The notes under the pieces: generated by a model
Seen by the model: the letters and a program-made list of their open reading frames with translations, nothing else
Database searches by the model: none
What the model was told of the DNA's origin: nothing
Shown: piece by piece, positions 43,580 through 56,288 of the stretch
Layout: each line of letters starts with the position of its first letter
Numbering within the stretch: position 1 is the stretch's first letter
Position numbers and translations under genes: made by a program
Source: Trichoplusia ni
Lineage: Eukaryota > Arthropoda > Insecta > Lepidoptera > Noctuidae
Length of the DNA stretch: 64,000 bases
Direction of reading: 5' to 3'
Assembly (NCBI RefSeq): GCF_003590095.1
Contig: NC_039480.1
Span: 15,849,328 to 15,913,327 of the forward strand

Positions 43580-46500
43580 ATGGAGCTTCGAGTCGGTAAT
43601 AAATACCGACTGGGACGTAAAATCGGTTCAGGATCTTTTGGAGACATTTATCTTGGTGAGTCTATTGTGAGATTATAGTAAACAAAGAAAAGTGGTCATT
43701 TGGTAGGGCCAGCTGCAGTTTTTTTCGTTTCGAAATATCTATCATATCTTTTTATACCATCAACATGAGAGCCGTCTCTAGTGATGGTTATTGAGAGAAT
43801 TGAGATGTCGTTCACACCATTTTGTATATTTTGTGTTACTCTTACTGATGTTAACATGTGATTGACTTTTGAATCCCTATTACTGCTTCTGTAACTTTTT
43901 GTCTAGGTACCTAACAATCGAGTAGTCCAATCGTCGTGGTTTATGATTACATCTACAAATAACCTTCTGTTTAAGTGTCATAAATAATATATTATGCTTG
44001 GTTTGTCTTGTTGTATAAGGTATACCTAGTTTGATTTAACATTTTAAATTTCAGGAACAAATATTGTTACTAAAGAAGAGGTAGCTATCAAATTAGAATG
44101 TATTAAGACAAGGCACCCTCAACTACACATAGAGAGCAAATTTTATAAACTTATGCAAGGTGGAGGTAAGTATCCATGTACAAATCAACAAGTACAATAT
44201 TAAAAACAATAAGTGACTAATGTTTTTATATCAAATGTTGTATGAAGATAAGTTAATAAGATTCCTTCCACTGGAAACTGTAGATACTACTGTGTGATGT
44301 TCTATAAATGATAATTTTATGATGTGCCATTAATATCTTCATTTGTACCAGTAAGTTTGATGTATCTATGAAAATTGTGATACATAAATTACAATGACTT
44401 AAATGAGTTATTGCAAGTTCAGAATAAGAAAGTTTTTATTCCTAATAAGCTGTTTTTCAGACATATTAACATTTAAGAACTTACAGTAATGGCTAGGTGC
44501 AGAGCATTTATAATGAAGTATCTTTAACCAAACTTAATAATTTGTAATTCAACAGTTGGTATACCAGCTATAAAATGGTGCGGCTCGGAAGGAGACTACA
44601 ATGTTATGGTAATGGAACTGCTCGGCCCTTCACTGGAAGACCTCTTCAACTTCTGCTCCCGTCGCTTCTCCCTCAAGACTGTTCTACTTCTTGCTGATCA
44701 ACTCATCACTCGCATTGAGGACATACATTACAGGAACTTTATTCATAGGTATGTAACTTTATCAATGTTGTTAATGTTTCTCTATCTTGATCTTATATCT
44801 GAAAGTAACTCATTGATATCAATTGTGCTAATTTATAAGTTCTGAATTATTATTTTTAGTATTATTTGTGCAATCAATCTTATAACATTCCATTTTAATG
44901 TAACAATGCATGCTTCTCTCAAGGAGGTAACCTATATTTTCTGTATATTTTCTCACAGAACTGCATTTTATTGTGTTTATTTGAATAATTACATATTTTT
45001 AATTATGCTGCTACTTATAAAAATGACCTTTGCTGAGAATAAACTTGACATTGTGTTTTACTGTGGTATTGTGGACTTTATGCAGTTACTATTTTTGTGG
45101 GAAATGTAGTTATAATAATAAAAAATACTAGTCTTAATATTTTCTACATGTAACTAGAATTAAGACATAAATCTTCATTGCAAAAAGACTACATGAGACT
45201 ATGTTCAGCTGGTTACTGTTTTCTATTTATAAGATTGTCAGTATTAAAACCAATACTGATACCGTCTACAGGGTCAGATATAAGGGTGAGAGATAATGTA
45301 ACTACCTGTTTACTTAAGTCATTACTTAGCATTTATCATTGACATCTGATGGCACTGTATACTCGTTAATGTCTTATTCAAATAAAATTACGTGATGTTT
45401 TGTTGATATTTAAAGTACGTATTTTGATATTTGAGATAGACTTTTTTGTCTAAATTATTATTCCTATAAAATAATCTTAAATTTGCAAATTTATTTTAAT
45501 GTGTGTGATTCATGGCAAATCTTCAAATACGAAATTACAATAGCTTGTACTTTAAGGCATACATATGTACAGATGAAAGTTACAAACATAAAAATGCTTT
45601 CCTTTTTGTTTACAGAGATATTAAACCAGATAACTTTCTTATGGGCCTAGGTAAAAAAGGGAATTTAGTGTACATAATAGATTTTGGCTTAGCGAAGAAG
45701 TACAAAGATGCACGCACACTGCAACATATCCCGTACAGAGAAAACAAAAACCTAACAGGTATGTTCTTAGTACTTAAGGAATTTTAAAAATATTAATATT
45801 TACACAGGATCTTTAGTTATTTACATTATGAATCATTACATTATTTGGTGCCTCATACATTTCTCATTTTAACCTTTTAGTCATAGTTCAGTTGTATTCA
45901 AATAGTATTCAATTTCTGACACAGTTGAATATTTACAAATTAGATTCTGACAAGAATAAACTTATTTTTATTCAAAACCATATAAATGTGTATGTGTTTG
46001 TACAACCCTATCCCCACAGTAAAAGTTGTATGAAGCGAATGTGATCAAAGCAAAAGTTCTATTAAATACATTGTAACAGCTTAGGTCAGATTTAGATGAC
46101 TCTTCACAATTCTGTTATAATATCTGTAACTTAGATATAAAGGGCACATTCATTTGGAATCTAAACCGGTAATAAATACGAGACGATGACGTCATTATAC
46201 GTTTTACCTTATGCATAGCTCATTTTATTGACATTACAATTCATACGACGCAAGCTTATATCAGATACGATTCGTGAGTACGGTGCATCCGTTGACACGC
46301 ATCCTTTTAAGTTAGGCCTACGGTCCCGTTTTTATATTGTGGTAGTAAACATTTCTTATTTTCTTTCATTTATTTTACAGGAACAGCGAGATACGCATCG
46401 ATAAATACACATTTAGGCATCGAACAATCGCGCCGCGATGATCTGGAGTCATTGGGCTATGTACTCATGTATTTCAATCGCGGCAGCCTACCCTGGCAAG

Positions 46501-47648
46501 GACTAAAGGCGGCAACCAAACGCCAAAAATATGAGAGAATATCTGAAAAGAAATTGTCTACTCCTTTTGACGAACTTTGCAAAGTGAGTAAAACTTTTTT
46601 GAACAACACCATTTTAATATATTTTCTTCATCGTAGTAAAATTGAATGAAATTCATTGCAGCGTTAATTTACCTTACTATCCTAAGCCAATTACGAAAGC
46701 TTGCAACTTATAGGAAAAAATACAGCCTTCGTTTCTTCCGAGGTCAATCTGTTTAAGTGAAATCCAACATTTCGTTTTTACCAGTCTGTACTTCACATGT
46801 GTACCAGTTTGTACTATATACAGAAGTAATTTTTATATTATAACCATATATACTTTCAGAACCACCCCATTGAGTTCCAACTGTACCTCAAGTACTGCCG
46901 ACGGCTGCGTTTCGAGGAGCGACCTGATTACAGCCACCTTCGTCAGTTGTTCCGCACGCTCTTTCACCGGCAAGGCTTCACATACGATTATGTCTTCGAT
47001 TGGAATATGCTCAAATTTGGTAAGCTTTAGTCTAAAAGTCTAAACTATCGAATCAATTATTTATTTAACAAAAATAATTATTAATAATTATTTATTTAAT
47101 AAAAAAAATGTGTATATAAAACCTGATATTTTTGCATGACGTGTTTTCTTGTTATTTGATTTGGAATGTATGATTTTGTATTTAGGAATAGACTGTTTTT
47201 CTAAAGATAGTAAAAATATAATTAACGTTTTATTAATTTCAGGTGGTCAGCGTGGTAATTACCAATCAGGTGCCAACGACCGCACGTTAAGACGTCATGA
47301 ACAAACTCAGGAACAAGAGAACAGTAAGTAAACAGACACTGATTGATTACTTTTCGTCACTTTTATAAGTATCTCACTCTGACACTGGTGTATTGCAAAA
47401 GCGCCTAACTCATAAAAAAGTGCGGAGTGTTTCTAATTGCTTAATCTGCTATTTACATAATCAAAGCATTTACTTAATGAGAAACTTGTTTGATTAAATC
47501 AATGAACAGTCCCATTATTTGCCGCTACTTCTAAATAAGAGTTGTCTTGTCGGGTATGTCAGTGTGTTTACGTATTCCGTGTCCCTCAGCGGCGGGCGCG
47601 GCGGGCCAGCCGAGCACTACGGTGGCGGCGGTGTCGGAGTGGCGGTGA
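43580..47648 (+). CDS. dco: Casein kinase 1 delta/epsilon (doubletime / discs overgrown)
   Basis: Eight coding exons: 43580-43655, 44055-44165, 44556-44748, 45616-45758, 46381-46583, 46860-47019, 47243-47323 and 47590-47648. All are GT-AG, total 1026 nt, 341 aa. It starts MELRVGNKYRLGRKIGSGSF (glycine loop) and has AIKLE with catalytic K38, then LLGPSLEDLFNFC, HRDIKPDN, DFGLAKK and the CK1 signature GTARYASINTHLGIEQSRRD. The domain ends YDYVFDWNMLKFGG. CK1 delta/epsilon phosphorylates PER in the clock and acts in Hippo and Wnt signalling. An in-frame ATG at 43565 is preceded by a stop; 43580 matches the family start. The C-terminal tail after the kinase is only about 45 residues (…GQPSTTVAAVSEWR), far shorter than the ~120-145 residues in vertebrates and flies. 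Its last exon is GC-rich. FNRGSLPWQ has R where I remember L. Confidence 0.93.
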
Positions 47649-47974
47649 GGGATCTCGCTGTCGTCGCAGTGTTAACACCACCACTATGGAACCACGTTCG
47701 TATTGTGTGACCTGAATGTTCTGTTCGACCGAACAAACGACACAGACTTGATATATTCACGTATTATGACGGTGTTTTAACGACGACTTATCACGTCATC
47801 GAAGCGCTCGGTAGGAATTGAGGCGCGAGCGTGGACGTCCCCCGACGTTATCACGTTCCGAGAAATAGATTCTGTATTAAAATAAGGAAACAATTTTGTA
47901 TGCATTCGTGTTAACATTCATATTATTGTAAATTATTTAATTATAGACTAAGTGTGATGATGAGTGGGCCGTGG

Positions 47975-47980
47975 AATAAA
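47975..47980 (+). terminator. Poly(A) signal of casein kinase 1
   Basis: AATAAA followed by TAAATAG, about 330 bases after the stop codon. Further hexamers lie downstream, so longer 3' UTR forms are possible. Confidence 0.55.
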
Positions 47981-47989
47981 TAAATAGAT

Positions 47990-50545
47990 TTTTTTAGTTT
48001 GAATGTGACTCATTTAAGCATAAAGTTAATTGATAGGCCTACCCATACATCATTGTACTTTATGCTCAGTTATATTTAGAAGTAAGATACATAATCTATC
48101 TTATTGGTAAGTTTTAAACAGTAAATTGTCAATTGGTCCCAAAAAAATCGGTCAAGGGCCTTGACTTGATAATTATAGGAAAATAATACTGCGTTCTGAC
48201 AAGTTTCAGTTTCTACTTGACATGACACAAATATCAAGTAGTTATCTGTAAGTCTAAATGAATTGATTTTCTTTGGCAAAATTGAGTAAAACTGCCATAA
48301 ATATATTATTTATGTTGCCATTTCAATGATAATAGAAGACCCAGTAATAGTTAATTCACTGGTAACACATGCCGACATATAAAAACAATGCTTATGAAGT
48401 AAACTATAGGAGCTTAAACATCAGTTAAAATAACTATATCACTATGAAACAAGCAAGTAATACCAGGCTTATATTGTTTTGTTAATTGTCACAATGTAAC
48501 CAAACATCAATATATGATGTCTACTGTTAAACATCTGCTAAGTTATAACGTTTTCAAGTTAGCATAGTGTTCCTAACTACTGGCCATTTCCTTGTTAGTT
48601 CAGTACGAAAGAACGCTGCTAGTAACATTGAACGAAAGTAATTAAGTTTAAACACAGTATGTTCAAATACTGACTTAATAAAAATTAATAATAATTATAA
48701 TTTACATTTGTTCATAAGGATCGAAAGAGAGATGATATTTAAGACCTTCCAGGGCCGATATTTTTGCGGAACCTTCTTATGCTGACGAATTTATCCTATC
48801 AGCGGGCTTTAAATAAATAAAATTTCTTTTTAAATTCTGAAACAATCAATCAGGTTTTGTAAAATCATTGAAAATGTTATGTTGTGCAATATTATTACCT
48901 TGATTCTTTTAGTTTTTAAAGATACCAGTCTTTGAGTTTAGCATTTTGTCTTCCAAGTTTTTTTTAATTATATTAATATCTTCATTTCGTGCTGAAAGGG
49001 GTAATATGTACTTTATAAGTATGTGACGTGAAGGACGTCTGTCTATCAGATAATTGAGTTATGATTTCTAAGCGACAATTTACCTGGTCGGAGTAATCCA
49101 TAGATAACTATTTATGTTCACTCAGTTCAAACACTTTCTTTTTCTTATTAATCGAGTGACATCGTGAGTTGTTAATTCCGATATGATATCAATTAAGTTA
49201 TTCACTTGATGTTTTCGTGCTAGTAGACAGGCGACCTAGAGACCATGTTACACGGTATGTCCAGCCACTGCCATAGCTTTATGTAAGTAAGTTGATTCGG
49301 AAATAAAGTTAACTCATGAAAATGTTGCAGTTAATTTTTTTTTACTATACTTTATTTTCAAATACTGTATTGACAAAATTTAGAAAAATTATAATTATAC
49401 ATGCTTGAAGTTGCAAACAATTAAGTGCGTGTAGCGATGTCTACATTCCGTGATTACTTCTATTATTTCGAAAAATGTACAGTTCGCATCAAATTTAATG
49501 GAACACGGCTGTTTGAATCGTCTAATCTATGAAAACAACTTTATCTTGTACAAACAAACAATCAGAATAATGTTGCTTGTTCTGAAACTCGTTTATAAAT
49601 TGATGAAGTGTTGTTAAATCTACAAAGATGATTTTGAACAGTCTGTATCTTCAAATACATTTGATGCCGACTTTCACGAGCCGATCGAAAACTTCAAGGA
49701 ATCTATGATCTCATGTAAATTACCAAATTTTCTCATACATAATGTAGTTCAATGAAATCTGTTACCATTCTCATTTCTGTCAAAATGTTTTTGTTCTTCT
49801 GCTTTTTGATACAAAGCTGTAAAATGTCCTATTCTCTGTCAATGTCTAGCGAATGTTAATAAATATATAATAATAGTTTGTAAATATATGACTTTAAAAA
49901 CAATGTAATGCGATTTTTTTATAAAGTGGTCTTGTCTATTATTTGGATCATAATATAGCCACGAATCACCTCTTAATATGACTGAGAATTAGGTTCAATT
50001 TTATGTAAATACATATGATAATATATTCAATTTCGTTTCAAGGGTTTTTATCGCAAAGCTTTGAGATTTGAAACAAATTATTCTGTTGTCATGATATTGT
50101 ATAGGGAATTAGTTTAGAATAAAATCATCTAAGCATTATTTTTGATCAGGCACTTGAGAGTATGACATTATTTCACATTGTCGAAGTTGTAGCCATCATT
50201 ACTGTTCGGTTTAATGTAATTTTATGCACATTATTCTAAGTTTTAATCCAATATTAGATCTACAGGGTATTTTGTAGCATTTTGAAAATATCTTATCATT
50301 TTCTTGGATTAATTTTGTAGAGTTCAAATTTTTTTACCCGCAAATAACAGTCGTATTACTTTACAACGCTGTGCCAATATTGATATCAGTGTATTTTAAG
50401 CTTATACAATATGAGTGTGTTTTAGTTAATTCCTTCATTTAAGAGCGTTCGTATGTTAGTACCCAAATATTTTACATGATATTGTGTTACTAATTCTTAT
50501 GAATTTATATTAATTATTGTATATTAGACGATGTTTCGTGTTCAA
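47990..50545 (+). other. Extended 3' flank of casein kinase 1, no gene seen
   Basis: AT-rich, without exon-like frames on either strand; possibly long 3' UTR. No named repeat recognised. Confidence 0.4.
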
Positions 50546-50574
50546 ATACATGATGGCGACGATGTCGTGCATTG

Positions 50575-50810
50575 AGTGACGAATCGGCGCCAGTAGCGCT
50601 CGCAGCAGAAGGAGGGCGTCGCGCGGCCGCGGGCTGCGAGAGCGCGACCTGAGCGCTTGTCGTCAGTGTGGTGTGGAGTGCGCAACATGTATCTCAAATG
50701 CTTTGGCGAGGAAAGGTCGTGGCTTGCTCCTAAAGTTAGTGTACGCTATAAACGACGAAAGACTTTATGGACTTAATTTTGTAAATAATAATCATAAGAT
50801 AATTAGGTAA
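50575..50810 (+). other. GC-rich island with donor-like end, unexplained
   Basis: The stretch 50580-50690 is strongly GC-rich (gggcgtcgcgcggccgcggg) inside AT-rich DNA. Two plus-strand frames stay open for 55-65 codons, and a donor-like ATTAG|GTAAGC lies near 50806. It lacks a clear acceptor or start codon. It could be an alternative 3' exon or UTR of the kinase gene, or a promoter with a non-coding exon. Confidence 0.3.
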
Positions 50811-51296
50811 GCAGACACACTGTTTTTTACAATATTCTAGGTAATGGAATAAATACATACATAACTGTTGTAGCGTTAATGTCATTGAAATTATTTTGCT
50901 GTTATTCTATTGTTTGTAGACGTGTCACTTACCATACGGTCTGTCTTCTAAAAAGGAAGTTATCAATTTCAAATATTTACAGAAATTAGTTGAGGGAGCA
51001 AATTAACTGAACTAGTTACAATGAGTAAGGGAAGGCTTTTATTACGTATAACCTTTTAATTAAGTATCCTTTTGTTTTGTTCCCTCCAATGAAGACAAGT
51101 AAGTTGCACTAATAACATGGGACTAATATATAAATTTTGTAGTCTAACCAAGTTATGTTCTTATTTACCATTTTAAGTGGTATATTTTAACTACAAATAC
51201 ATAATATGTGCTAGCCTATCTTAGCATATGCATTATAAATAAATTGTTATGCTTGCATTGTTTTCTATGTCCAGTATGTATAAATTCCTTTGGCAC

Positions 51297-51302
51297 AATA
51301 AA
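51297..51302 (+). terminator. Distal poly(A) signal
   Basis: AATAAA on the plus strand just before the 3' end of the convergent minus-strand SDR gene. It may end a long kinase transcript. Confidence 0.3.
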
Positions 51303-51374
51303 CTGAGTAAAATATTAAAACATTTCGTTTTCTTAATTTTGTATAATGAAACGTACTTAAAAATAAATATTTCG

Positions 51375-52724
51375 TTATGTAGCCAGGAATCCTCCATCAA
51401 TGGGTAGCTGTACGCCGCTTATCATGCTAGCACTATCACTCAAAAGGAATAAAATCGTATGGATGACTTCTGGTACTTCCCCAAACCTAAAAACCAAAAA
51501 ATATGTATTGAAATCACAATACACTTACATATTATGCGGTGTTCAAGTTTAAATTAAATGTTACCTGCCGAGTGGTATCTTTGAGAGCATACCCTGAGAT
51601 TTCTCAGGTGCAGACCAGACTTTGCGGCCCATGTCAGTCATAATAACAGTCGGGTTGACTGTATTGGTGCGAATGCCATGTGGACCAAGTTCTAGAGCCA
51701 TAACTCTTGTTAGAGCATCAACTGCACCTTTCGAGGCGCAATAAGCAGTGTGATCTTTTAAAGCAGCCTGTGAACAACAATAGCTGGTATACAAAATTCC
51801 GAGCATCAAAAACAATTCTAAAACGAAAAGTATTTAGGTTTATAGCAAGGTTTCCAAGCTTACCTTTGAGGCCTGTGATGAAAGATTCACAATGGATCCC
51901 TTTATGTGGTTTTGGATCATTTTCTTTGCAACGATTTGACTAACATTTATCATAGCTCGTACATTAACTGCCATAGTCCTGTAATAAATTCAAAATGTGG
52001 CGAACAGCTAGTAATCTATACTTCTATACTAATATATAAAGCTGAAGAGTTTGTTTGTTTGTTTGTTTGAACGCGCTAATCTCAGGAACTACTGGTCCAA
52101 ATTGAAAAATTATTTTTGTGTTGAATAGACCATTCATCGAGGAAGGCTTTAGGCTATAAACCATCACGCTGCGACTAATAAGAGCGAAGATACAATGGAA
52201 AATGTGAATAAATCATAACTTATATCTTCTACCCACGGGGACGAAGTCGCGGGCAACAGCTAGTACTTTATAAAGTAGAAAAAGTAAGTTGGTATATTTA
52301 TATCTTACTCATCCAAACTTTCTGGGGTGCATTCTAAAAAGGGCTCTATAATTGCGATTCCTGCATTGTTAACTAGGCCATCAAAAACACCCAGTGAATC
52401 GACTGCTTTTCTAGTCTCTTCCCAATTGCGAAGGTCCACACAAACTGTTTCAATAGCCGGATATTCCTCTTTTAGTTTTTCTAAGTTGTCTGGTTGGTTG
52501 GAAAGCACAACAACATTTGCGCTTTGCCTCCATAATTCTACAGCTATTCCACGACCGATGCCTGTAGAATAAAAACAAAAGTGATAGTTAAAAATAGACT
52601 TTTACCTAATAGGCCAATAATTAATTTACATTTACTTAATGACGCAGGTAAATACATAGTTTGTTATCGTACCTTGGCAGCCACCGGTTACAAGAATCCT
52701 CTTTCCTTTCAACTGTTTATCCAT
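51375..52724 (-). CDS. Dcxr: L-xylulose reductase / carbonyl reductase-like SDR, copy 1
   Basis: Five exons: 52673-52724, 52309-52561, 51864-51978, 51565-51767 and 51375-51486, all GT-AG, 735 nt, 244 aa, exactly the length of human DCXR. It belongs to the classical short-chain dehydrogenases. The NAD(P)-binding motif is TGGCQGIGRG (residues 13-22), followed by DGLVNNAGIA, the active-site serine region NLSSQAS, and YCASKGAVDA with the YxxxK pair. The end is FGEVPEV, then GVQLPIDGGFLAT. DCXR-type enzymes reduce L-xylulose and alpha-dicarbonyls with NADPH in the cytosol. The glycine motif has GC (G-C-Q-G) where the next-door copy and human have A-G, a small oddity. Intron 2 contains a dispersed repeat (52022-52265). 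Start is the first ATG; the basic KGKR follows as in the family. Confidence 0.9.
52022..52265 (+). repeat. Dispersed element with gcgggcaacagctagt end
   Basis: aatatataaagctgaagagt, gaacgcgctaatctcaggaa, gaccattcatcgaggaaggc, catcacgctgcgactaataa and cgcgggcaacagctagta: near copy of 30205-30495. Located in intron 2 of the first DCXR-like gene. Confidence 0.7.
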
Positions 52725-52729
52725 GACAA

Positions 52730-53990
52730 ATTAATTGAAATAAAATAAAGAACCTCGATCTGACACACTCGACGCTGTACGAAGTATAATTCGTTAGTGG
52801 GTATTTTTAATGACTTATCATTGCAACCGTATCACAAATTTAAATAGGTATGTATGAACGTGGTTGTTTTTACTTAGATAAGACTTGTTTGTGTTTATAG
52901 ACTGATCGCCTTTAGCATTATAAAACTTATCAGTTCTGGTAGCTGGTAATACGCAACGTGTCTTAATTTATGAGTACTTAAAATGTAACTGTATTTTAAA
53001 GTTCCAAAATATTCATATGATCTGACAAGTTGCAGTGGAACAAAGCCTAATTTAAACCGTCGCTTTTAACAAGACGGTGGATCACATTACTGTATTAATA
53101 GCATATACGTGTAGGTATCCCTTTCAAATATTTTAACGGATATCAACGTCAGAAATAAAAAGCGGTCAAGTCAACTGTGACCGATACCAACAAGTAAATA
53201 TTATGTACGCAAAATAATAAAATGTGTAATTTTCAACAAATAGCATTTATTCAACAAAATAAGTTGTATGGCTTCGTCCGTCAAAACAAAATCTTGTATT
53301 TTTGGAGTTTATTTCTTATAAAGCTAGGAGTTTTCTACTCGATTGCAAAATAAAAAAAGTGGAAGTTTTATTTGAGTTATTTTTTGTAAATAGTGGTAGT
53401 ACTTTACGTTATTTTTGTACATGTCACTTAAAAACTATACAATCATTAAATGTTTACATTACAGTAGTATTAAAATAATTCATGCTGCTTATAATTTTAT
53501 ACTTAAACGTTATTATTTTTTTGGACTAATCACATTTAGCATAGGAATAGCAAAATACATTATATGAGCTGATTTAATTCAGCCTAAATTCTTAAAAGTA
53601 AAGTTTCGTTAAATTGGAGGAGGACGAATAGGTAGTCGCAATCAAAGCAATTCTAAAAAGGTACAATTTGAAAAGTATGTGTTATTAGTATGAGCCGTGG
53701 ATGATTGCTCGCAAGCACATAGTTTAACACTTATAAGTTAACAGTTGTAAGATTATTTTTATTTATAGATATTTCTACGGTTCATTAACAGAATCGATAA
53801 CAATATCACAACATAAACATACACGAAGTATAATCATGGCAATAGGATTTAAAGTACCATCTTTGGTGGATTCACTAATTTATATAGATCCAATATACTT
53901 AAGACTAATATGCAAATGTTAAAAAAATATTTCATATTAATAAAAGCCATATAATGTTTATAGTATGCTAAATCAGTGTGTATTTAGCTT
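52730..53990. other. Spacer between the two SDR genes
   Basis: AT-rich, about 1.3 kb: promoter of copy 1 and 3' flank of copy 2. No other gene seen. Confidence 0.45.
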
Positions 53991-53999
53991 TGGTTACTA

Positions 54000-56150
54000 T
54001 TATGTGGCGAGGAATCCTCCGTCAATAGGCAGTTCTACTCCATTTATCATACTAGCTCTCTCACTCAAGAGGAATACCACAGCATTGACCACCTCAGAAA
54101 CTTCTCCAAACCTGCAATAAAGCCAAGTTATTCATGGTGTGTTATGGCGAAAATCTATTATGATACGAACGAGATACAACTTGTTATACAGATATGATGT
54201 ACTTATCTGGATAACAAGTATCATAAAGTACGGTTTTACGTCATTCAATATTAGAAAAAAGATGATACATGATCTTATCAAAAAATTCCTCAAATTTACG
54301 TACATACAATACAAGGCAGATCAAACCAAATTTTTACTTCATAATTATAGGTTTTTCTTACCTCCCAAGAGGAATTTTAGACAGCATTTCATTAGCTCTG
54401 GCAGGGTCTGACCATCCAACTTTAGCCATTTCTGTCATTATGACTGTCGGATTCACAGAATTCACTCTGATGCCATAAGGACCAAGTTCCAAAGCCATAG
54501 ATCGAGTCATGGCATCTAAAGCAGCTTTCGATGCACTGTAGATGGTGTGGTCTTTCAAAGCACCCTGAAAATAAAACATTACATATTGAATTTTACTTGT
54601 TAATCTTGAGAAAAATTACATAACACAGATCAATTGTAAATGTCAATAAATTATCACAGGCTCATTTTGTGTCTTTGATGATAAATAAAGTTGTTTTTCT
54701 CTTATCACACTCATGATTTCATACATTACATAACAGCTAACAGTTACTTAGCTAATGGCAAACCAAAACAACAGTGAGTTTTATTAAATATTATGAGATT
54801 GGACAAGAAGTTTACTAATAATAAGTCAACTATTCCATGTAGGACATTTCCTACATGGCTTCTTTCAGTGCACTGAATGTACATAATTTTTGAATTGACT
54901 TCAGATTTAAAAAAAAAAATTATATCAATGTATTCTCTTCATTTAAAAATGGCTCAAGTGAAAAATGTTAGGACAATAGAATGCAGTGAATAGGATTAAC
55001 AGGGTGAATCTATTGTATGCTAAGCAGCAACAAATTATGTTATTTAAAAAAGAAATGTAGATCAATTACTGTATTCTGAAAAACATGCAAAGAATTTATA
55101 ACATTTTCTGTGAAATATATTCACCACATAATTTTCGACTTAAACAGTAAGCTAACAGTAGGTATTTTAAAATTTGTCAATAAGTTGTTGGAAACACTCT
55201 TTATAATTTTGGTAGTACTGTTACAGAAGCAAGTTAAATAATCAATTTATAAATTTAGTTTTTTAACCTTTTATAACTCAAGAGCATTATTGAATACAGA
55301 CACAATTAATTACTTATTCCATATACACAATTGTTACTTGAAAGCATTTAGAGGTCATTGTACCGTCATGATAAGAATATGTTAATCACCTTTGAAGCCT
55401 GTGAAGATATGTTGACTATGGCACCATGGGTTTTGTTTTCTACCATCTTTCTTGCTATAATTTGACTTATATTGAGGGCCGCCTTGACATTAACATCAAA
55501 TGTTCTGAAAATTTATGATTTGTTAGTGTTATAAGTACAGGTAAAAGCAATTTAGGTAAGCCATTAACACATTAATATTCATTTACTCAAGTTTCTTATC
55601 AGTTTCCTTAATCAGTTATTTTTGTTTTGTGTTTTATAATTTAATTAAATAATTGATGGTGAATATTTAAAATTCTAAAACTTACTTATCAAAATCCGAA
55701 GCAGTACAGTTGAGGAAAGGCTCGCATATGGCAATAGCGGCATTGTTCACTAACGCGTCGAAGTGTCCCAAAGATTCAACCACCTCTCGAGTTTTGTCCC
55801 AGTCGGCTATGTCGACGTCTACTATGTCTATTGATGGATATTCACTTTGAAGCGCCTCCAAATGAGACCTAGTTCGAGACAACGCTACAATGTTGGCACC
55901 AGCACGCCATAATTCCACAGCGATGCCCCGGCCGATTCCTACGGAGTAACATTATAACGATTACAAGCGTATAAAACAAACATATTTGGTATGCGAGTTT
56001 TAACTAAGTCAATAAACTGTTTGCGATGTTGACAATGCCATAAGTTAATAGCTACAACATCACTGAAATTAAACAAAAGGATAATAATATGTGCTAACCT
56101 TGTCCAGCGCCGGTAACGAGTATTCTCTTTCCTTTAAATGAGATTTCCAT
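54000..56150 (-). CDS. Dcxr: L-xylulose reductase / carbonyl reductase-like SDR, copy 2
   Basis: Five exons: 56099-56150, 55686-55938, 55390-55504, 54362-54564 and 54000-54111. Their lengths (52/253/115/203/112) and phases are the same as in copy 1; 244 aa. Motifs: TGAGQGIGRG for cofactor binding, ALSRTRSHLEAL after beta-2, DALVNNAAIAICEPFLN, NISSQAS and YSASKAALDAMTRSMALELG, with the catalytic Y and K kept. It then reads NPTVIMTEMAK and ends IDGGFLAT. Same predicted reaction as copy 1 (NADPH-dependent carbonyl/L-xylulose reduction). This copy is closer to the human DCXR motif (TGAGxGIG, LSRT, NNAA), so it is probably the more conserved paralogue. Intron 3 holds a small perfect hairpin. A palindrome and a TTTTGACAGC motif lie upstream of the start. 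Confidence 0.9.
54835..54858. repeat. Small perfect hairpin
   Basis: CCATGTAGGA and TCCTACATGG form a 10-bp stem around CATT, inside intron 3 of the second SDR gene. Confidence 0.55.
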
Positions 56151-56288
56151 TTCTGTTATTTTTTAATATCTAAGTAGTATAGTTTAAATATCCAGAGTAA
56201 TTTAAAACGCCACAAAAACTATTTAAATTAATTTAATATACGCATACTCCACACAGCAGTCTGTTCTAAATTGATTTGACTTGGAAGA

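Noticed and set aside
44906..45109. Hydrophobic open frame within casein kinase 1 intron 3
   Set aside because: AT-rich intron sequence; F/I/L-rich by composition.
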